Below, in pieces: positions 8,655 to 17,524 of a stretch of 64,000 nt of DNA. The stretch lies in NCBI GenBank assembly GCA_028736075.1, contig CP117875.1, positions 2,790,001 through 2,854,000 of the forward strand. Reading direction: 5' to 3'. Source of the stretch: Chryseobacterium sp. KACC 21268. Lineage in GTDB: Bacteria > Bacteroidota > Bacteroidia > Flavobacteriales > Weeksellaceae. The notes below the pieces were generated by a model. It did not search any database. It worked only from the letters and a program-made list of their open reading frames with translations, and was not told the origin of the DNA. The number at the start of each line of letters is the position of its first letter. Within the stretch, counting starts at the first letter, position 1. The position numbers and the translations under genes were made by a program.

Positions 8655-8738
8655 ATATTTTTTTCTATGCACAAATTGAGACAGTGACTAATGCTTCCAA
8701 TATCTTGATAGATCTATACTCAATGTTTAATGGCACTT

Positions 8739-10484
8739 TTATTTCACAAACTCACTCTCAATCCCCGCCTCTTTCAAAAGCTTCTGTAATTCCCGGATGT
8801 AAGTGATCACTTGTGTATCGGTTTCGGAAACGAAGGTCATTCGGGTGGTGAAAATGCTGGTGCGACTGGACTTTCCATTTTTGAGGTCGATGCGCATTGT
8901 GCCACCGTAACCACCCACTTTGGGATTGGATTTCACCGAGCGAAACACCACTTTTTCAATGTCTTCTATTTTGTATTTTTTGAAAAGCAGGTTGTTCAAG
9001 ACCAGATGCCCATCTTTGAGAAAGAACGGATGCACCTTCACATTGCGGAACAGAAACGAGATGGCATAGACTAAAATTACGGCACCGAAGATCATCCAAT
9101 AGGATTTGTACCATTCATTGTTGCTGTCGGTCACGGCTTTCAGAATGGTTTCGCCTTCTGCCTCGGTGATGTTGTTGTTTCTGCTTAATTCCCGGATAGC
9201 ATCTGTGCCTACTCTGCCAGCACCCGCCAAAGATTTGAGGGTATTGATATCCCTGATCTCGTAGATGGACGAAAGCAACAACTGGGAACTGCCGAGGTCA
9301 TCAAAATAGAAATAACGGTTGCCAGCCTGCCACACACTGCCTTTGTATGAATCGGGGTGGCTGATCTTTTTGAGACTGGAAGCATGCACGCCTTTGAGCG
9401 CCAGGAGATGGGTGGTTCTGCTTTGCAAGCCTGTTTTCCTGCCCCACTGTTCGGTCGCCTTTAAAAAGTAAATTTTGTTGCCACTGGTAAACACATCTGG
9501 TGCGATCTCCTGAAACTGGTTGTTTTCAAATGGATTATCGCCTGCGCGCTCCACTTTTTCAGTTTCGGTGTTATAGAAATACAACCCGTCTTTGGAAACG
9601 AACAAAGCCTGATAGGCGTGTTCGAGATTTATTCCCAGGAGTCGGTATGGGGCTTTCGATTCGTCAAACGGTTTTCCATCGACATAGACCATTCCGTTTT
9701 GGGGATTGATGAGATAATTACTTCTGGAAGGCATATCGCCCTCGATGCCGATCTGATGGATCTGGTCGTTGTAGGTCAACGGAAGAAGATCATTCTGGTA
9801 ATAGACCTTTTTGCCGTCTGTAAAATAGTCGTTACTGTCCCTTACATCGCGATCCCAATAATGGGTCTTGATCGGGCGGATGGTCTTGGGATCGGATGCC
9901 TTCATTTCCTGCCCTTCGAAAAAAGCCACCTCATCATTGACGGCTATGGCTAAACCCGGCTTGGACTGGTAAACTTTTCCTTCCGCCAGTTTTTGGAAAG
10001 GGTACCAATAGTTCTGCGGTTTGTCTGCCAGTCCCAACCCTTGCCCACCCAAAAGGATGATGAAGCCGACGGCACTGAGGGATTCGTTTTTCTCAGAGTT
10101 GCGGGCACAGTAGTAGGTGGTCTTGCCATCGGTGTAATAGTTGTTGCCAAGCACTTGAAGTTGTGCAGGATCCAGACCTTCCAAAATGATGTTCCCCGCA
10201 TAGACGTGCTGGTCATCGTAGCCGATGTGGGCGTCGGCATAGTTGCCGGGGATTACCCTAAAGGTCGCAGGATTGGCACCTTTCACTTCATAATAGCCGT
10301 TGCTCGGCACCGAGGCGTAGATCTTCCCCTCAAAGCGGGTGAAAACGCTGTTGAGGTCTTTCTTATTGGCACCATAGCTGATGGGATCGCCCTTTTCTGA
10401 AAGCGAGATGAACAGCACGCTAAACATCATCACGAAAATGAAAATCAGAAAACCATAAATCAGATAGCGGAATTTGTAGAGCAT
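8739..10484 (-). CDS. DKNYY-repeat membrane protein
   Basis: A 581-residue protein from the ATG at 10482-10484 (a TTG two codons upstream is possible). An N-terminal signal anchor (about 8-28) is followed by a large extracytoplasmic part built of short DKNYY-family repeats, seen as YYTDGKTTYYC, YFTDGKKVYYQ and similar D-x-x-x-(V/T)-Y-Y units. A second membrane segment (YWMIFGAVILVYAISFLF) and a cytoplasmic C-terminal domain of about 90 residues, possibly PH-like, come last. The function of DKNYY proteins is unknown. One sampled line of this gene has about 50% G+C against about 28% in the OLD-like gene, a sign of different ancestry. Confidence 0.75.
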   Translation of the reverse strand: MLYKFRYLIYGFLIFIFVMMFSVLFISLSEKGDPISYGANKKDLNSVFTRFEGKIYASVPSNGYYEVKGANPATFRVIPGNYADAHIGYDDQHVYAGNIILEGLDPAQLQVLGNNYYTDGKTTYYCARNSEKNESLSAVGFIILLGGQGLGLADKPQNYWYPFQKLAEGKVYQSKPGLAIAVNDEVAFFEGQEMKASDPKTIRPIKTHYWDRDVRDSNDYFTDGKKVYYQNDLLPLTYNDQIHQIGIEGDMPSRSNYLINPQNGMVYVDGKPFDESKAPYRLLGINLEHAYQALFVSKDGLYFYNTETEKVERAGDNPFENNQFQEIAPDVFTSGNKIYFLKATEQWGRKTGLQSRTTHLLALKGVHASSLKKISHPDSYKGSVWQAGNRYFYFDDLGSSQLLLSSIYEIRDINTLKSLAGAGRVGTDAIRELSRNNNITEAEGETILKAVTDSNNEWYKSYWMIFGAVILVYAISFLFRNVKVHPFFLKDGHLVLNNLLFKKYKIEDIEKVVFRSVKSNPKVGGYGGTMRIDLKNGKSSRTSIFTTRMTFVSETDTQVITYIRELQKLLKEAGIESEFVK

Positions 10485-10603
10485 AGTCAAGTTATTAGTT
10501 GGTTTGAGGGTAGCAAAGGGGTTGCCAAAATTTATTGGGGATTGGTGGATTGTGTTATTTAATTCAATTAAGGTAAAATCTGACGATTTTGGTTTATCTT
10601 ATG

Positions 10604-10684
10604 GTGCTTCGAGAGCCTCAGCAGGACAATGTGGTGGTGTTTTGATTTTGTTGTCACGATCCTAAAGGGAGCAAAATTCAATTC
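10604..10684. repeat. Intergenic repeat A, copy 1
   Basis: It begins GTGCTTCGAGAGCCTCAGCA and ends in CGATCCTAAAGGGAGCAAAA. The same two blocks recur at 10847-10927, so these are two direct copies of one element of about 81 bases. The tail forms an imperfect hairpin (TTGATTTTG against CAAAATTCAA). Confidence 0.75.
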
Positions 10685-10713
10685 ATCTGTAAATGAATTA
10701 ATAAACATTTCTC

Positions 10714-10774
10714 TGTCATTCCGAAGGAATCTAAACTGGTTATTTCAGAGTGTTGAGATTCTTACAGAATGACA
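10714..10774. repeat. Intergenic repeat B, palindromic copy 1
   Basis: TGTCATTC (10714-10721) pairs with GAATGACA (10767-10774), and inside it AGGAATCT faces AGATTCTT. This is a 61-base inverted repeat with a mismatched centre. The left half recurs at 10813-10841. Confidence 0.7.
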
Positions 10775-10812
10775 AAATACCGCAAAAAAATGATATTAAA
10801 GCCAATACTCTC

Positions 10813-10841
10813 TTGTCATTCCGGAGGAATCTAAACTGATT
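10813..10841. repeat. Intergenic repeat B, half copy
   Basis: It matches 10713-10741 at all but a few positions (TTGTCATTCCGGAGGAATCT against CTGTCATTCCGAAGGAATCT). The right arm of the palindrome is missing here. Confidence 0.65.
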
Positions 10842-10846
10842 TACAC

Positions 10847-10927
10847 GTGCTTCGAGAGCCTCAGCAGGACATTGGGTTGTTGTATTGATTTTTGTTTTCC
10901 CCGATCCTAAAGGGAGCAAAAATCAAT
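10847..10927. repeat. Intergenic repeat A, copy 2
   Basis: The second copy of the element at 10604. Its tail is a perfect inverted repeat, ATTGATTTTTG (10884-10894) against CAAAAATCAAT (10917-10927), with an inner TCCC/GGGA pair. Confidence 0.75.
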
Positions 10928-11078
10928 TTTTTGAGTAACTAAATTTAATTAGCAATTGATAATTACTGAGCAAGATATTTCCTCTCGCAGATTGAGCTGA
11001 TGGGGCAGATTTATTTTGCTAATTATAATGTGAAGTAAAATCTGTATTATCAGTCAAATCAGCGAGGATTATAAAAAA

Positions 11079-11112
11079 TTGAACATCTTGTGCGGAATTG
11101 GCGGTAATTTTG
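11079..11112 (+). promoter_or_regulatory. Promoter of the 175-aa exported protein gene
   Basis: TAATTTTG (11105-11112) is an exact TAnnTTTG -7 box. A TTG at 11079-11081 lies 23 bases upstream. The ATG follows 27 bases after the -7 box. Confidence 0.6.
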
Positions 11113-11139
11113 CAGGATCCTCAAGAAAAATTAAAAGCT

Positions 11140-11667
11140 ATGAGAAATCTATTATTTGTAATTGCTGTCGTAGGGAGTAGTGTTGCATATGGACAGAAAA
11201 AGAAAACCAAAATAATCATTCCGCCACCGCCTATCGTGATGCCAACCAAAGCAGAACCACCACAAAAACCAGCCACAGAAGACCAGTCCACGAAATGTTT
11301 TGTGTACATTACCGAGGTTCCAAAAGATTCAATGGTTGCTGTCACCGAAAATCTCTTGGAGTATAAACCGTCCAGCAGCAGCGCAAGAATGGTGATCACC
11401 ACCTATGAGTACGATCCCAAATTAAGAAGTAAAGCGAATGAGTCTGGCGAAATGCTGGCCCGAACCCAGCAGCTGCAGTTCATAGATGGCACATACGCTA
11501 TTGAAAAGGACACCCTGACGATGATGCCTAACAATAAAGACCGCTTTGAAACCCGCCGTTTCAAGATTGTGAACAAGCCGAAAACCCAAACCGTCATCAA
11601 CTTAAAGGACGAACAAAACCACCTTTACAAAAAAGGGAAATGTTTGGAAACAATGACCAACATTTAA
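11140..11667 (+). CDS. Exported proline-rich-linker protein, unknown function
   Basis: A 175-residue protein from the ATG at 11140 (MRNLLFVIAVVGSSVAYGQ), which gives a clean signal peptide and sits just after a promoter; the frame is open further upstream but a start there would fall inside the promoter. After the signal peptide comes KKKTKIIIPPPPIVMP, a basic and proline-rich linker. The rest is a beta-rich domain of about 120 residues with two cysteines. I do not recognise the family. The next gene follows after 40 bases and may be cotranscribed. Confidence 0.7.
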   Translation: MRNLLFVIAVVGSSVAYGQKKKTKIIIPPPPIVMPTKAEPPQKPATEDQSTKCFVYITEVPKDSMVAVTENLLEYKPSSSSARMVITTYEYDPKLRSKANESGEMLARTQQLQFIDGTYAIEKDTLTMMPNNKDRFETRRFKIVNKPKTQTVINLKDEQNHLYKKGKCLETMTNI

Positions 11668-11707
11668 CGTTGAAAGACTAAATGCACCTCAACACTAACA
11701 TTCCCTA

Positions 11708-12157
11708 ATGAAAAAACTCATTCTAAAATATTGGAGCATTAACATTCTTTTCTCTCTAACCCTGTTTGTTATATACAGGTTGCTGATTGCCGGAAAAGAC
11801 TATGAGGACGGAGACTGGCTCGATTTCATTCTCAATATGATGGATATCCTCGTAAACCTGGGTTTTTCGTTGATTTTCCTTGTGGTCCTGCCGATTTGCT
11901 CCCTGACATTCTTTCTAAATCTGATTAAAAAAGTCAGACGTCATTATTATTTATCCTTGCTGAGTTTTGTTGCTGGTGCACTGGTGGTTGCGACTTATGT
12001 GTTGATTGCTTTCGTTGATCTTTACGCTTCCGAAAGTACTATTTTTATGACTTCCCTGATTTTATCCATCGTGTACTTGATTTTTAATTATTTTCAGTTT
12101 AGGTTGTTTCGAAAGAGCATTGCTTTGATGGATGAGATGGTTGTTGAAACCACATAG
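11708..12157 (+). CDS. Four-helix integral membrane protein, unknown function
   Basis: A 149-residue protein with four hydrophobic segments at about residues 9-27, 46-72, 80-106 and 110-131, and short polar ends. No catalytic or transport motif is visible. It lies 40 bases after the 175-aa exported protein gene on the same strand. It resembles many short unknown membrane proteins of flavobacteria. A role cannot be given. Confidence 0.65.
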   Translation: MKKLILKYWSINILFSLTLFVIYRLLIAGKDYEDGDWLDFILNMMDILVNLGFSLIFLVVLPICSLTFFLNLIKKVRRHYYLSLLSFVAGALVVATYVLIAFVDLYASESTIFMTSLILSIVYLIFNYFQFRLFRKSIALMDEMVVETT

Positions 12158-12240
12158 GCACATAAGGGAAAGGGGATTTTTGTGGTGGTAAAGGTCAAAT
12201 AGGATTAGTTTTTCTTAGAAGCAAATTACATTTAACTAAA

Positions 12241-12276
12241 ATTGATTTCCCCCGACCCTAAAAGGAGCAATTTAAG
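12241..12276. repeat. Repeat A, tail fragment (copy 3)
   Basis: ATTGATTTCCCCCGACCCTA followed by AAAGGAGCAA repeats the tail of the elements at 10604 and 10847. Together the A copies bracket the two genes between 11140 and 12157. Confidence 0.6.
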
Positions 12277-12439
12277 TGAGATGCGGAGGTGTTTTTTCAT
12301 TTTCAAATTGGGAAACAGAAGACTGTCTTGAAAATTATATTTGAATCATTTTTAATCAAACGCTAACGCGTGTAACGGAAATCAATTACTTTTAGTCAAC
12401 ATTTGTATCATCAATTAATACCAATCAAAAAGTTAAGCT

Positions 12440-12913
12440 ATGAGAATTACACTATTATTTCTATTAATCTTAATTTCGACAAGCGCATTTTCACAACAAA
12501 AAGAATCTGATATTTGGTCTGGCAGTTACAGCGTGCATCCCACCAACGATGCGGTGGTGCAAGATACATTGGTCATTTCCCGATCCAAAGATTTGAAGCC
12601 CGAAGATGTACCTTCTAAGCTTGAAGCGGACTTGGCCAGATGGACTGTAGAATCCAAGAGGGATTCCAAGAAAGGAGATATTTTGGTGAGACGCTTTTTG
12701 CAGAATGATGAGAATGATGAGTACAAAGAATTCGGATGGACAGCACTTCACAAAGCAGGCAAAATGAATTGCATCGACGGCGGTCACTTTTTCATCTGTA
12801 AAACCGACCCCAACTCCACCGTCGAGCTGAAAGGCGATAAACCTTTCAGAACGGAAAGTGGTGTGTTTGGTATCTGGCTTCACTACGGATTGGTGACGCT
12901 TAGGAAATTGTAG
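12440..12913 (+). CDS. Exported 157-aa protein, unknown function
   Basis: It starts with a clear signal peptide (MRITLLFLLILISTSAFSQ, cleavage expected after about residue 18). The mature part is about 139 residues, polar, with two cysteines (C113 and C122 by count, around MNCIDGGHFFICK) that could form a disulphide in the periplasm. No known family is recognised. It starts the run of exported proteins that reaches 20.0 kb and is 81 bases upstream of the next gene. Confidence 0.65.
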   Translation: MRITLLFLLILISTSAFSQQKESDIWSGSYSVHPTNDAVVQDTLVISRSKDLKPEDVPSKLEADLARWTVESKRDSKKGDILVRRFLQNDENDEYKEFGWTALHKAGKMNCIDGGHFFICKTDPNSTVELKGDKPFRTESGVFGIWLHYGLVTLRKL

Positions 12914-12994
12914 CGGGGAGATTGTGGTCTCGCTGATTTGGCGGATGGTGCAGATTAAGATTTATAATTTGATAAACATTGTAATAAAATAACG

Positions 12995-13618
12995 ATGATG
13001 AATAGCCGAAAGATTTCGCTTTTGTTGAAACAGATTTTCACTATTAATCTGATACTGATTTCGTTGGTTGCAAATGGGCAAAAGCAAATTTCCTTCAGTA
13101 CTTTTACCGTTCCTGTTCGTGAAGAAAATGGCGATTTGAATGGCGACGGATTGGCGGATCAAGTCGTCATCAAAATGGACACGGCCGACATCACCAGACC
13201 TTTGCAACTGGAGATTTTCTTTCAGCAAAAAGATTCGAAATACAAGTTGGTAGCGTCATCTACAAAACTCTTTGCTCCACAGTATAATAAGGATGGAAAA
13301 TATGCCGGGAATGTGCTCCCAGACGTTGTGATTGACAATGGAATCCTAAACATATTAACCGAACTAAACGCCAATCATTCGCAACACCAATTTAAATTTC
13401 AGAATGAGAATTTTGAGTTGATTCATTACTTCAATGTGATCTGGGATGGGAAAAACACGACAACAGAAACCAAGTTTGATTTGTTAACGGGCAACTATTC
13501 CGTGGAATCCCAGCAATTGGGTTCTGATAAATTGACTGTCTTGGAGAAAAAAAAGATCGTGGTAAAACCATTGCCGAAGCTTCAAAATTTTGTACCGTTT
13601 GCCAATCAATTGTATTAA
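12995..13618 (+). CDS. Exported FG-GAP-like protein with DxNxDGxxD calcium loop
   Basis: A 207-residue protein. The N-terminus holds a signal peptide (about 1-29, ending ANGQ). Residues 47-55 read DLNGDGLAD, the DxNxDGxxD calcium-binding loop of FG-GAP, dockerin-like and thrombospondin-like repeats. The rest is a beta-rich domain of about 140 residues that also occurs as the C-terminal domain of the 587-aa protein at 14997: both read R-x-L-x-x-x-x-x-Q, then YKLVASS or YQLVAES, then GNYSVES or GKYISTY. Its stop codon abuts the next ATG, so the two genes are coupled. The function is unknown; probable location is periplasm or cell surface. Confidence 0.7.
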   Translation: MMNSRKISLLLKQIFTINLILISLVANGQKQISFSTFTVPVREENGDLNGDGLADQVVIKMDTADITRPLQLEIFFQQKDSKYKLVASSTKLFAPQYNKDGKYAGNVLPDVVIDNGILNILTELNANHSQHQFKFQNENFELIHYFNVIWDGKNTTTETKFDLLTGNYSVESQQLGSDKLTVLEKKKIVVKPLPKLQNFVPFANQLY

Positions 13619-13921
13619 ATGATGACTGTGCCTCAGAAACTTAAAATCTTAAAATTCATCAACATTCTTTTGATCGTGTTTCTGATTCCTATTCTTTTGA
13701 TCTATTTGATGCTCATCATTCCGGAATATTCTGCGTGCAATGATGCGATGTTTGAAGGCGAAAAAGGGATTGACATTTGGGGAAGCAAAATAGATTGTGA
13801 TGCAGAAAGCAGGGCTTTTTCTGAGGCGTTCTTTCAGATGTTTTCGATGATTGTGGGTGGGATTTCTTTTGTTTTGATTTTAATTAATATCTTTTACTTC
13901 CGATTGAAGAAGCGATTGTAA
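13619..13921 (+). CDS. Two-helix membrane protein, unknown function
   Basis: A 100-residue protein with hydrophobic segments at about 14-35 and 72-93 and a polar loop between them that contains two cysteines (YSACNDAMFEG and IDCDAES). It starts at the base right after the stop of the FG-GAP-like gene, which implies translational coupling. No family is recognised. Confidence 0.6.
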   Translation: MMTVPQKLKILKFINILLIVFLIPILLIYLMLIIPEYSACNDAMFEGEKGIDIWGSKIDCDAESRAFSEAFFQMFSMIVGGISFVLILINIFYFRLKKRL

Positions 13922-13941
13922 GTCCATAAAAACTAAAAACT

Positions 13942-14916
13942 ATGCGAATTCTGATTTTATTAATGATAATTGCACTGACTATTTCAAGTTGCAAAGATAA
14001 AAAAGAGCCAGTTGAAACTTCGAAGTCTGAAAAGATAGACTCGGTGAAGATTGAACCTGAGGCCGATTCGGTTAACATTAAAAAAGTTGGTTCATCCTTC
14101 TACGATTGGTATTTCAACAATGATTTCAACGACTATGAAATTGTGAAAGATAAAAACGGGAAAGCACTTTTGGACAGTGCCACTTATTTCAAAAAACTGA
14201 GGAATTTGGGAACGATTTCAGAGCAATTCATCACGAAAGAAAAAGAAAAACTTTCGACCTGCTCCAAGTTTTTGGCGATCAAATATTTCGACGATTATAA
14301 TTCGGCAGATGCTTATAACTTCAATGATTACTGTCCGGATTTGTATTATATGTATTGGATCAAAAGTCAGGAAAGACCGGAGAAATTTGTGGCGAAGAAC
14401 ATTAAGCAAATTGATGAAAACAATGCCACAGTCGATATTGATTTGAATTATGGCGGAAAAGATGAACCACTTTCAAAAGTGATTTTAGCTAAGGAAAACA
14501 ACAGTTGGAAAATCATCGATATCAAATTTATTAATCAACAAAAAACAACCATCGCACCGAAGACGCTCAACGGAAACTGGAGCAATGCGATGGTGACTTT
14601 GCACATTGGCGATGACGGTTTGGCATTTGAGTATCACGGGCAATGTATGTACTTCTACCCGACCCGCAAAATCAGCGCGACGGAGTTTGAGATGATCTGG
14701 TCGCGGGAAATGGATTGTAAATTTGATAACGGAACCAGTAAAACGTTTGGACTGAAAAATGTGCCGGTGATTGGCAAGCCGTTTGCAAAATTTATTTTGA
14801 AAGATAATGTTCTGCAGGCGACCTACTACTATCCGGAATGGGTGAAAAGATATACGGAGAAGGTGCAGGATAATGTTTTTACGGAAGATTATTTTAAGGA
14901 TGAGGAAAATCTGTAA
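13942..14916 (+). CDS. Lipoprotein with DUF3828-like domain
   Basis: A 324-residue protein with a lipoprotein signal peptide (lipobox TISSC, lipidated C17) and a charged linker. Residues about 45-195 resemble DUF3828 (VGSSFYDWYFNNDF... and a C-terminal SWKIIDIKF strand). A second beta-rich domain (about 205-320) starts LNGNWSNAMVTLHIGDDG and looks like a lipocalin-style DUF that reports on a small-molecule or membrane component, but this is a guess. It lies 20 bases after the previous gene. It is probably anchored to a membrane facing the periplasm. Confidence 0.65.
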   Translation: MRILILLMIIALTISSCKDKKEPVETSKSEKIDSVKIEPEADSVNIKKVGSSFYDWYFNNDFNDYEIVKDKNGKALLDSATYFKKLRNLGTISEQFITKEKEKLSTCSKFLAIKYFDDYNSADAYNFNDYCPDLYYMYWIKSQERPEKFVAKNIKQIDENNATVDIDLNYGGKDEPLSKVILAKENNSWKIIDIKFINQQKTTIAPKTLNGNWSNAMVTLHIGDDGLAFEYHGQCMYFYPTRKISATEFEMIWSREMDCKFDNGTSKTFGLKNVPVIGKPFAKFILKDNVLQATYYYPEWVKRYTEKVQDNVFTEDYFKDEENL

Positions 14917-14996
14917 GGTTTAACACTTAAGTTACTTTAGGATTGTTTATTTCGTATTTGGAAGTTCACTTAAGATTAGAAATTAAATTTTACTTT

Positions 14997-16760
14997 ATGA
15001 AAAAAGATCAACGATTTTTATGGACTGGAACTTTCGTAATGCTTGTTGTTTCAGGCTTTATGCAGGCGCAGGCTTTTGAGCAGGAGTTTTTTTTCAAAGG
15101 GAAAGTGAAGACGATGACGTTGGAAAAAGAAAATGCGAGTGATAAAAAGAACAAACTGAAAACGGTTTTTGAATATGACCAAAACCAGAGAAAGATCAAG
15201 GAGATTTCGCCTTACAATTACACTACTGAGCACTTCTACCTCACGAAATCGGATGACAAACCAATTCTGAAAAAGTCATATGGAACCGGTGAATCAAAGA
15301 CTCAAACCATCGAAATTGAAGATCATAACAAAGCTGGGCAAACGCTTCTGAGTGGCCATCTCAAACAGGGAAAATGGGATTATTATTTCATCCACGATTA
15401 TTCAGGAAATGTTCAGAAAATCAGATGGTTCAACGATGGCGAGATCTATCTGGAGAAAACCGAGGAAACGATGGATCTGAGCAAATACAACATTCCAGCC
15501 GGGTTTATGCCTTTCGATTGGGACAGAAACCGCTCGTCGGGCACTATCAAAAAAAGCAGAGATTACACTTCAAATCAATATGACCACAATGTCGTTTTTA
15601 TATTTATAGAGAAAGGAAATCCAAATAACCGTATCACTTTTCAATATAACGGCGCGGATGTTTATGATGCTGGAAAAGGCTATTGGCACCGCTACGAAGA
15701 TGGCAAAAAGATTGAAGAACGTTATATTTATGGCACAGATGAGATTTCGGATTTTGGACACCGCTATGTTTACAATGCCGATGGAAAGCTGAAGAGTGAT
15801 CATTACGGGTACTTCAGTCAACTGCCGAACAAATTTCTTCAAAGAAATCTTTACACCTACAACGATAATGGCGACTGCATCAAAAGGACGGAAGACGGCG
15901 AAAGTGGCAAAACGTACATCATCCATTACAAATATACTTACGACGATCAGAAGAACTGGACGAGCCAAACTTCTGTGTTTGATGATGGCTCGGGAAGTAC
16001 GATCAAACGAAGTTTTACCTATTACAAACCCGGAGAATCTGAATTAAAAAACTCACTTTCGGAAACGGTTTACAATCAATATTTGAAAGAATTAAGGGCG
16101 TACAAACCCGTTGCAGAACAACAATTCAAAGATTACAATCTTGCCAAAACAAAAAAGGACAATGCGCCATCGGACAAAACCAATTACCGGGAATTGCGCT
16201 CCAAAAACTGGAAAGACTTCTTACCCAAAGGTCAAAAAGCCGACACGATCAACACTGGCGATCTCAACAAAGATGGTTTGGATGATCTCGTGATGGTCTA
16301 TCAACCCGAAAAACTCTTGAAGAAAGAAAACAGCACCGGCAGAACATTGCGGATTTTACTCAAACAAAACGACGGTAATTATCAGCTGGTGGCAGAGAGC
16401 AATGGCGCGGTGGCAGGCGAAAGTATGAACAATGTTTATTTCTCCGGTATGGAAATCAAGAAAGGTTTGCTCATCATCAATCACGATTTTATCCGTGGTG
16501 GTTCTGTGCATAAATATCGCTATCAGAATGGTGGTTTTTACCTGATTGGTGGAGAAAGTCATTACGGCGATGCGTCTTATCATTCCGGCATCGATTACAA
16601 TTTGAGTACGGGAAAATATATTTCAACCTACGATAATTGGGATGACAACAAAGATCTGCCGAAATCTTCCAAAAAAGAAGGCACTCAAAAATTGACGACC
16701 TTACCCAATATTGAAACGTTTGAAATTTTCAGTTTAGGCGTGGGCGACCACGAATTATAA
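14997..16760 (+). CDS. Large exported protein with YD-like repeats and a C-terminal FG-GAP-like domain
   Basis: A 587-residue protein from the ATG at 14997, which gives a signal peptide ending MQAQA (a start 18 codons upstream would bury it). Residues about 30-370 contain loose YD/RHS-like units such as TVFEYDQNQRKIKEI, FGHRYVYNADGKLKS and LYTYNDNGDCIKRT. From about residue 421 it has GDLNKDGLDDLVMVY, a DxNxDGxxD calcium loop, and then the domain shared with the 207-aa protein at 12995. Rhs toxin features (core motif, toxin tip) are absent. It is probably a cell-surface or periplasmic protein of unknown function. Confidence 0.65.
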   Translation: MKKDQRFLWTGTFVMLVVSGFMQAQAFEQEFFFKGKVKTMTLEKENASDKKNKLKTVFEYDQNQRKIKEISPYNYTTEHFYLTKSDDKPILKKSYGTGESKTQTIEIEDHNKAGQTLLSGHLKQGKWDYYFIHDYSGNVQKIRWFNDGEIYLEKTEETMDLSKYNIPAGFMPFDWDRNRSSGTIKKSRDYTSNQYDHNVVFIFIEKGNPNNRITFQYNGADVYDAGKGYWHRYEDGKKIEERYIYGTDEISDFGHRYVYNADGKLKSDHYGYFSQLPNKFLQRNLYTYNDNGDCIKRTEDGESGKTYIIHYKYTYDDQKNWTSQTSVFDDGSGSTIKRSFTYYKPGESELKNSLSETVYNQYLKELRAYKPVAEQQFKDYNLAKTKKDNAPSDKTNYRELRSKNWKDFLPKGQKADTINTGDLNKDGLDDLVMVYQPEKLLKKENSTGRTLRILLKQNDGNYQLVAESNGAVAGESMNNVYFSGMEIKKGLLIINHDFIRGGSVHKYRYQNGGFYLIGGESHYGDASYHSGIDYNLSTGKYISTYDNWDDNKDLPKSSKKEGTQKLTTLPNIETFEIFSLGVGDHEL

Positions 16761-16782
16761 TTTATTTAAAAAAATTGAAATT

Positions 16783-17514
16783 ATGAAAAAAGGAATTGCT
16801 GTTCTATTGTTGCTATTGCTCTTTGCGAATGCTTATTCTCAGGAACAAAATGAGGTTTTGCTGAACAAAGTTTTGACGCAACTGAAGCTTAATAAAAAGG
16901 ACATTCACGAACCGCTTTATCGCTCGAAAGTTCTGCCCAACAAAACTTCCAACAGCGTTCTGGTCATCCCGAAATATAATGTGAATGAAAGCGATGAATA
17001 TGGCCACGATTTCTTCGTCTTAGACGCTTACATCGTATTGGCAGACAACGAGACGGGGAAAATCCTCAGCCATTATGTTGAAAAAGAAGCGTGGACCTCG
17101 GATGCGATGGTTCTTTCGGACATCACAATTGATACGGGGCTTTATCAGCTTAATGAAAAAGACCGCGCCTTTGGAATCCGCGTAAGTTACAGTGGAAGCA
17201 GTAAGCCGAATCCTTATTATTACTCGGATTTATCGTTGTTCATCGTTCAGAACAATGCAATGAAAAGAATTTTGAAAAATTACCAAATCAACAGATCGAG
17301 TGGCGAATGGGACACGAGATGTGCCGGCGAATTCGAAGAAAGCACTGGAAATATTGATATGGATAAGAACAAAACGAATGGTTTTAAAAATCTAATCATC
17401 AAAAGTAAAATAGAACACACAAAAAGTTTTCTGGTCAATGATAATTGCGAGGAAAAAGTTACGACTAAGAATGGCATCAAAAATTTGAAATTCAACGGAA
17501 AGGAGTACAAATAA
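16783..17514 (+). CDS. Exported 243-aa protein, unknown function
   Basis: It has a signal peptide (MKKGIAVLLLLLLFANAYSQ). The mature part is about 223 residues and mostly beta, with a tyrosine-rich stretch (NPYYYSDLSLFIV) and two well-separated cysteines in the C-terminal third (DTRCAGEF and NDNCEEK). No known family was recognised. It lies 22 bases after the 587-aa gene and 10 bases before the next, so it belongs to the same transcription unit. Confidence 0.6.
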   Translation: MKKGIAVLLLLLLFANAYSQEQNEVLLNKVLTQLKLNKKDIHEPLYRSKVLPNKTSNSVLVIPKYNVNESDEYGHDFFVLDAYIVLADNETGKILSHYVEKEAWTSDAMVLSDITIDTGLYQLNEKDRAFGIRVSYSGSSKPNPYYYSDLSLFIVQNNAMKRILKNYQINRSSGEWDTRCAGEFEESTGNIDMDKNKTNGFKNLIIKSKIEHTKSFLVNDNCEEKVTTKNGIKNLKFNGKEYK

Positions 17515-17524
17515 AGTGACGCTT

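Noticed and set aside
10604-10927. Repeated units that could suggest a CRISPR array
   Set aside because: Only two copies per element, different lengths, no regular spacer and no cas gene; palindromic intergenic repeats explain them.
14997-16760. Rhs-type toxin
   Set aside because: YD-like words are present, but there is no Rhs core end motif, no variable toxin tip and no immunity gene; the C-terminus is a paralogue of a non-toxin-like secreted protein.
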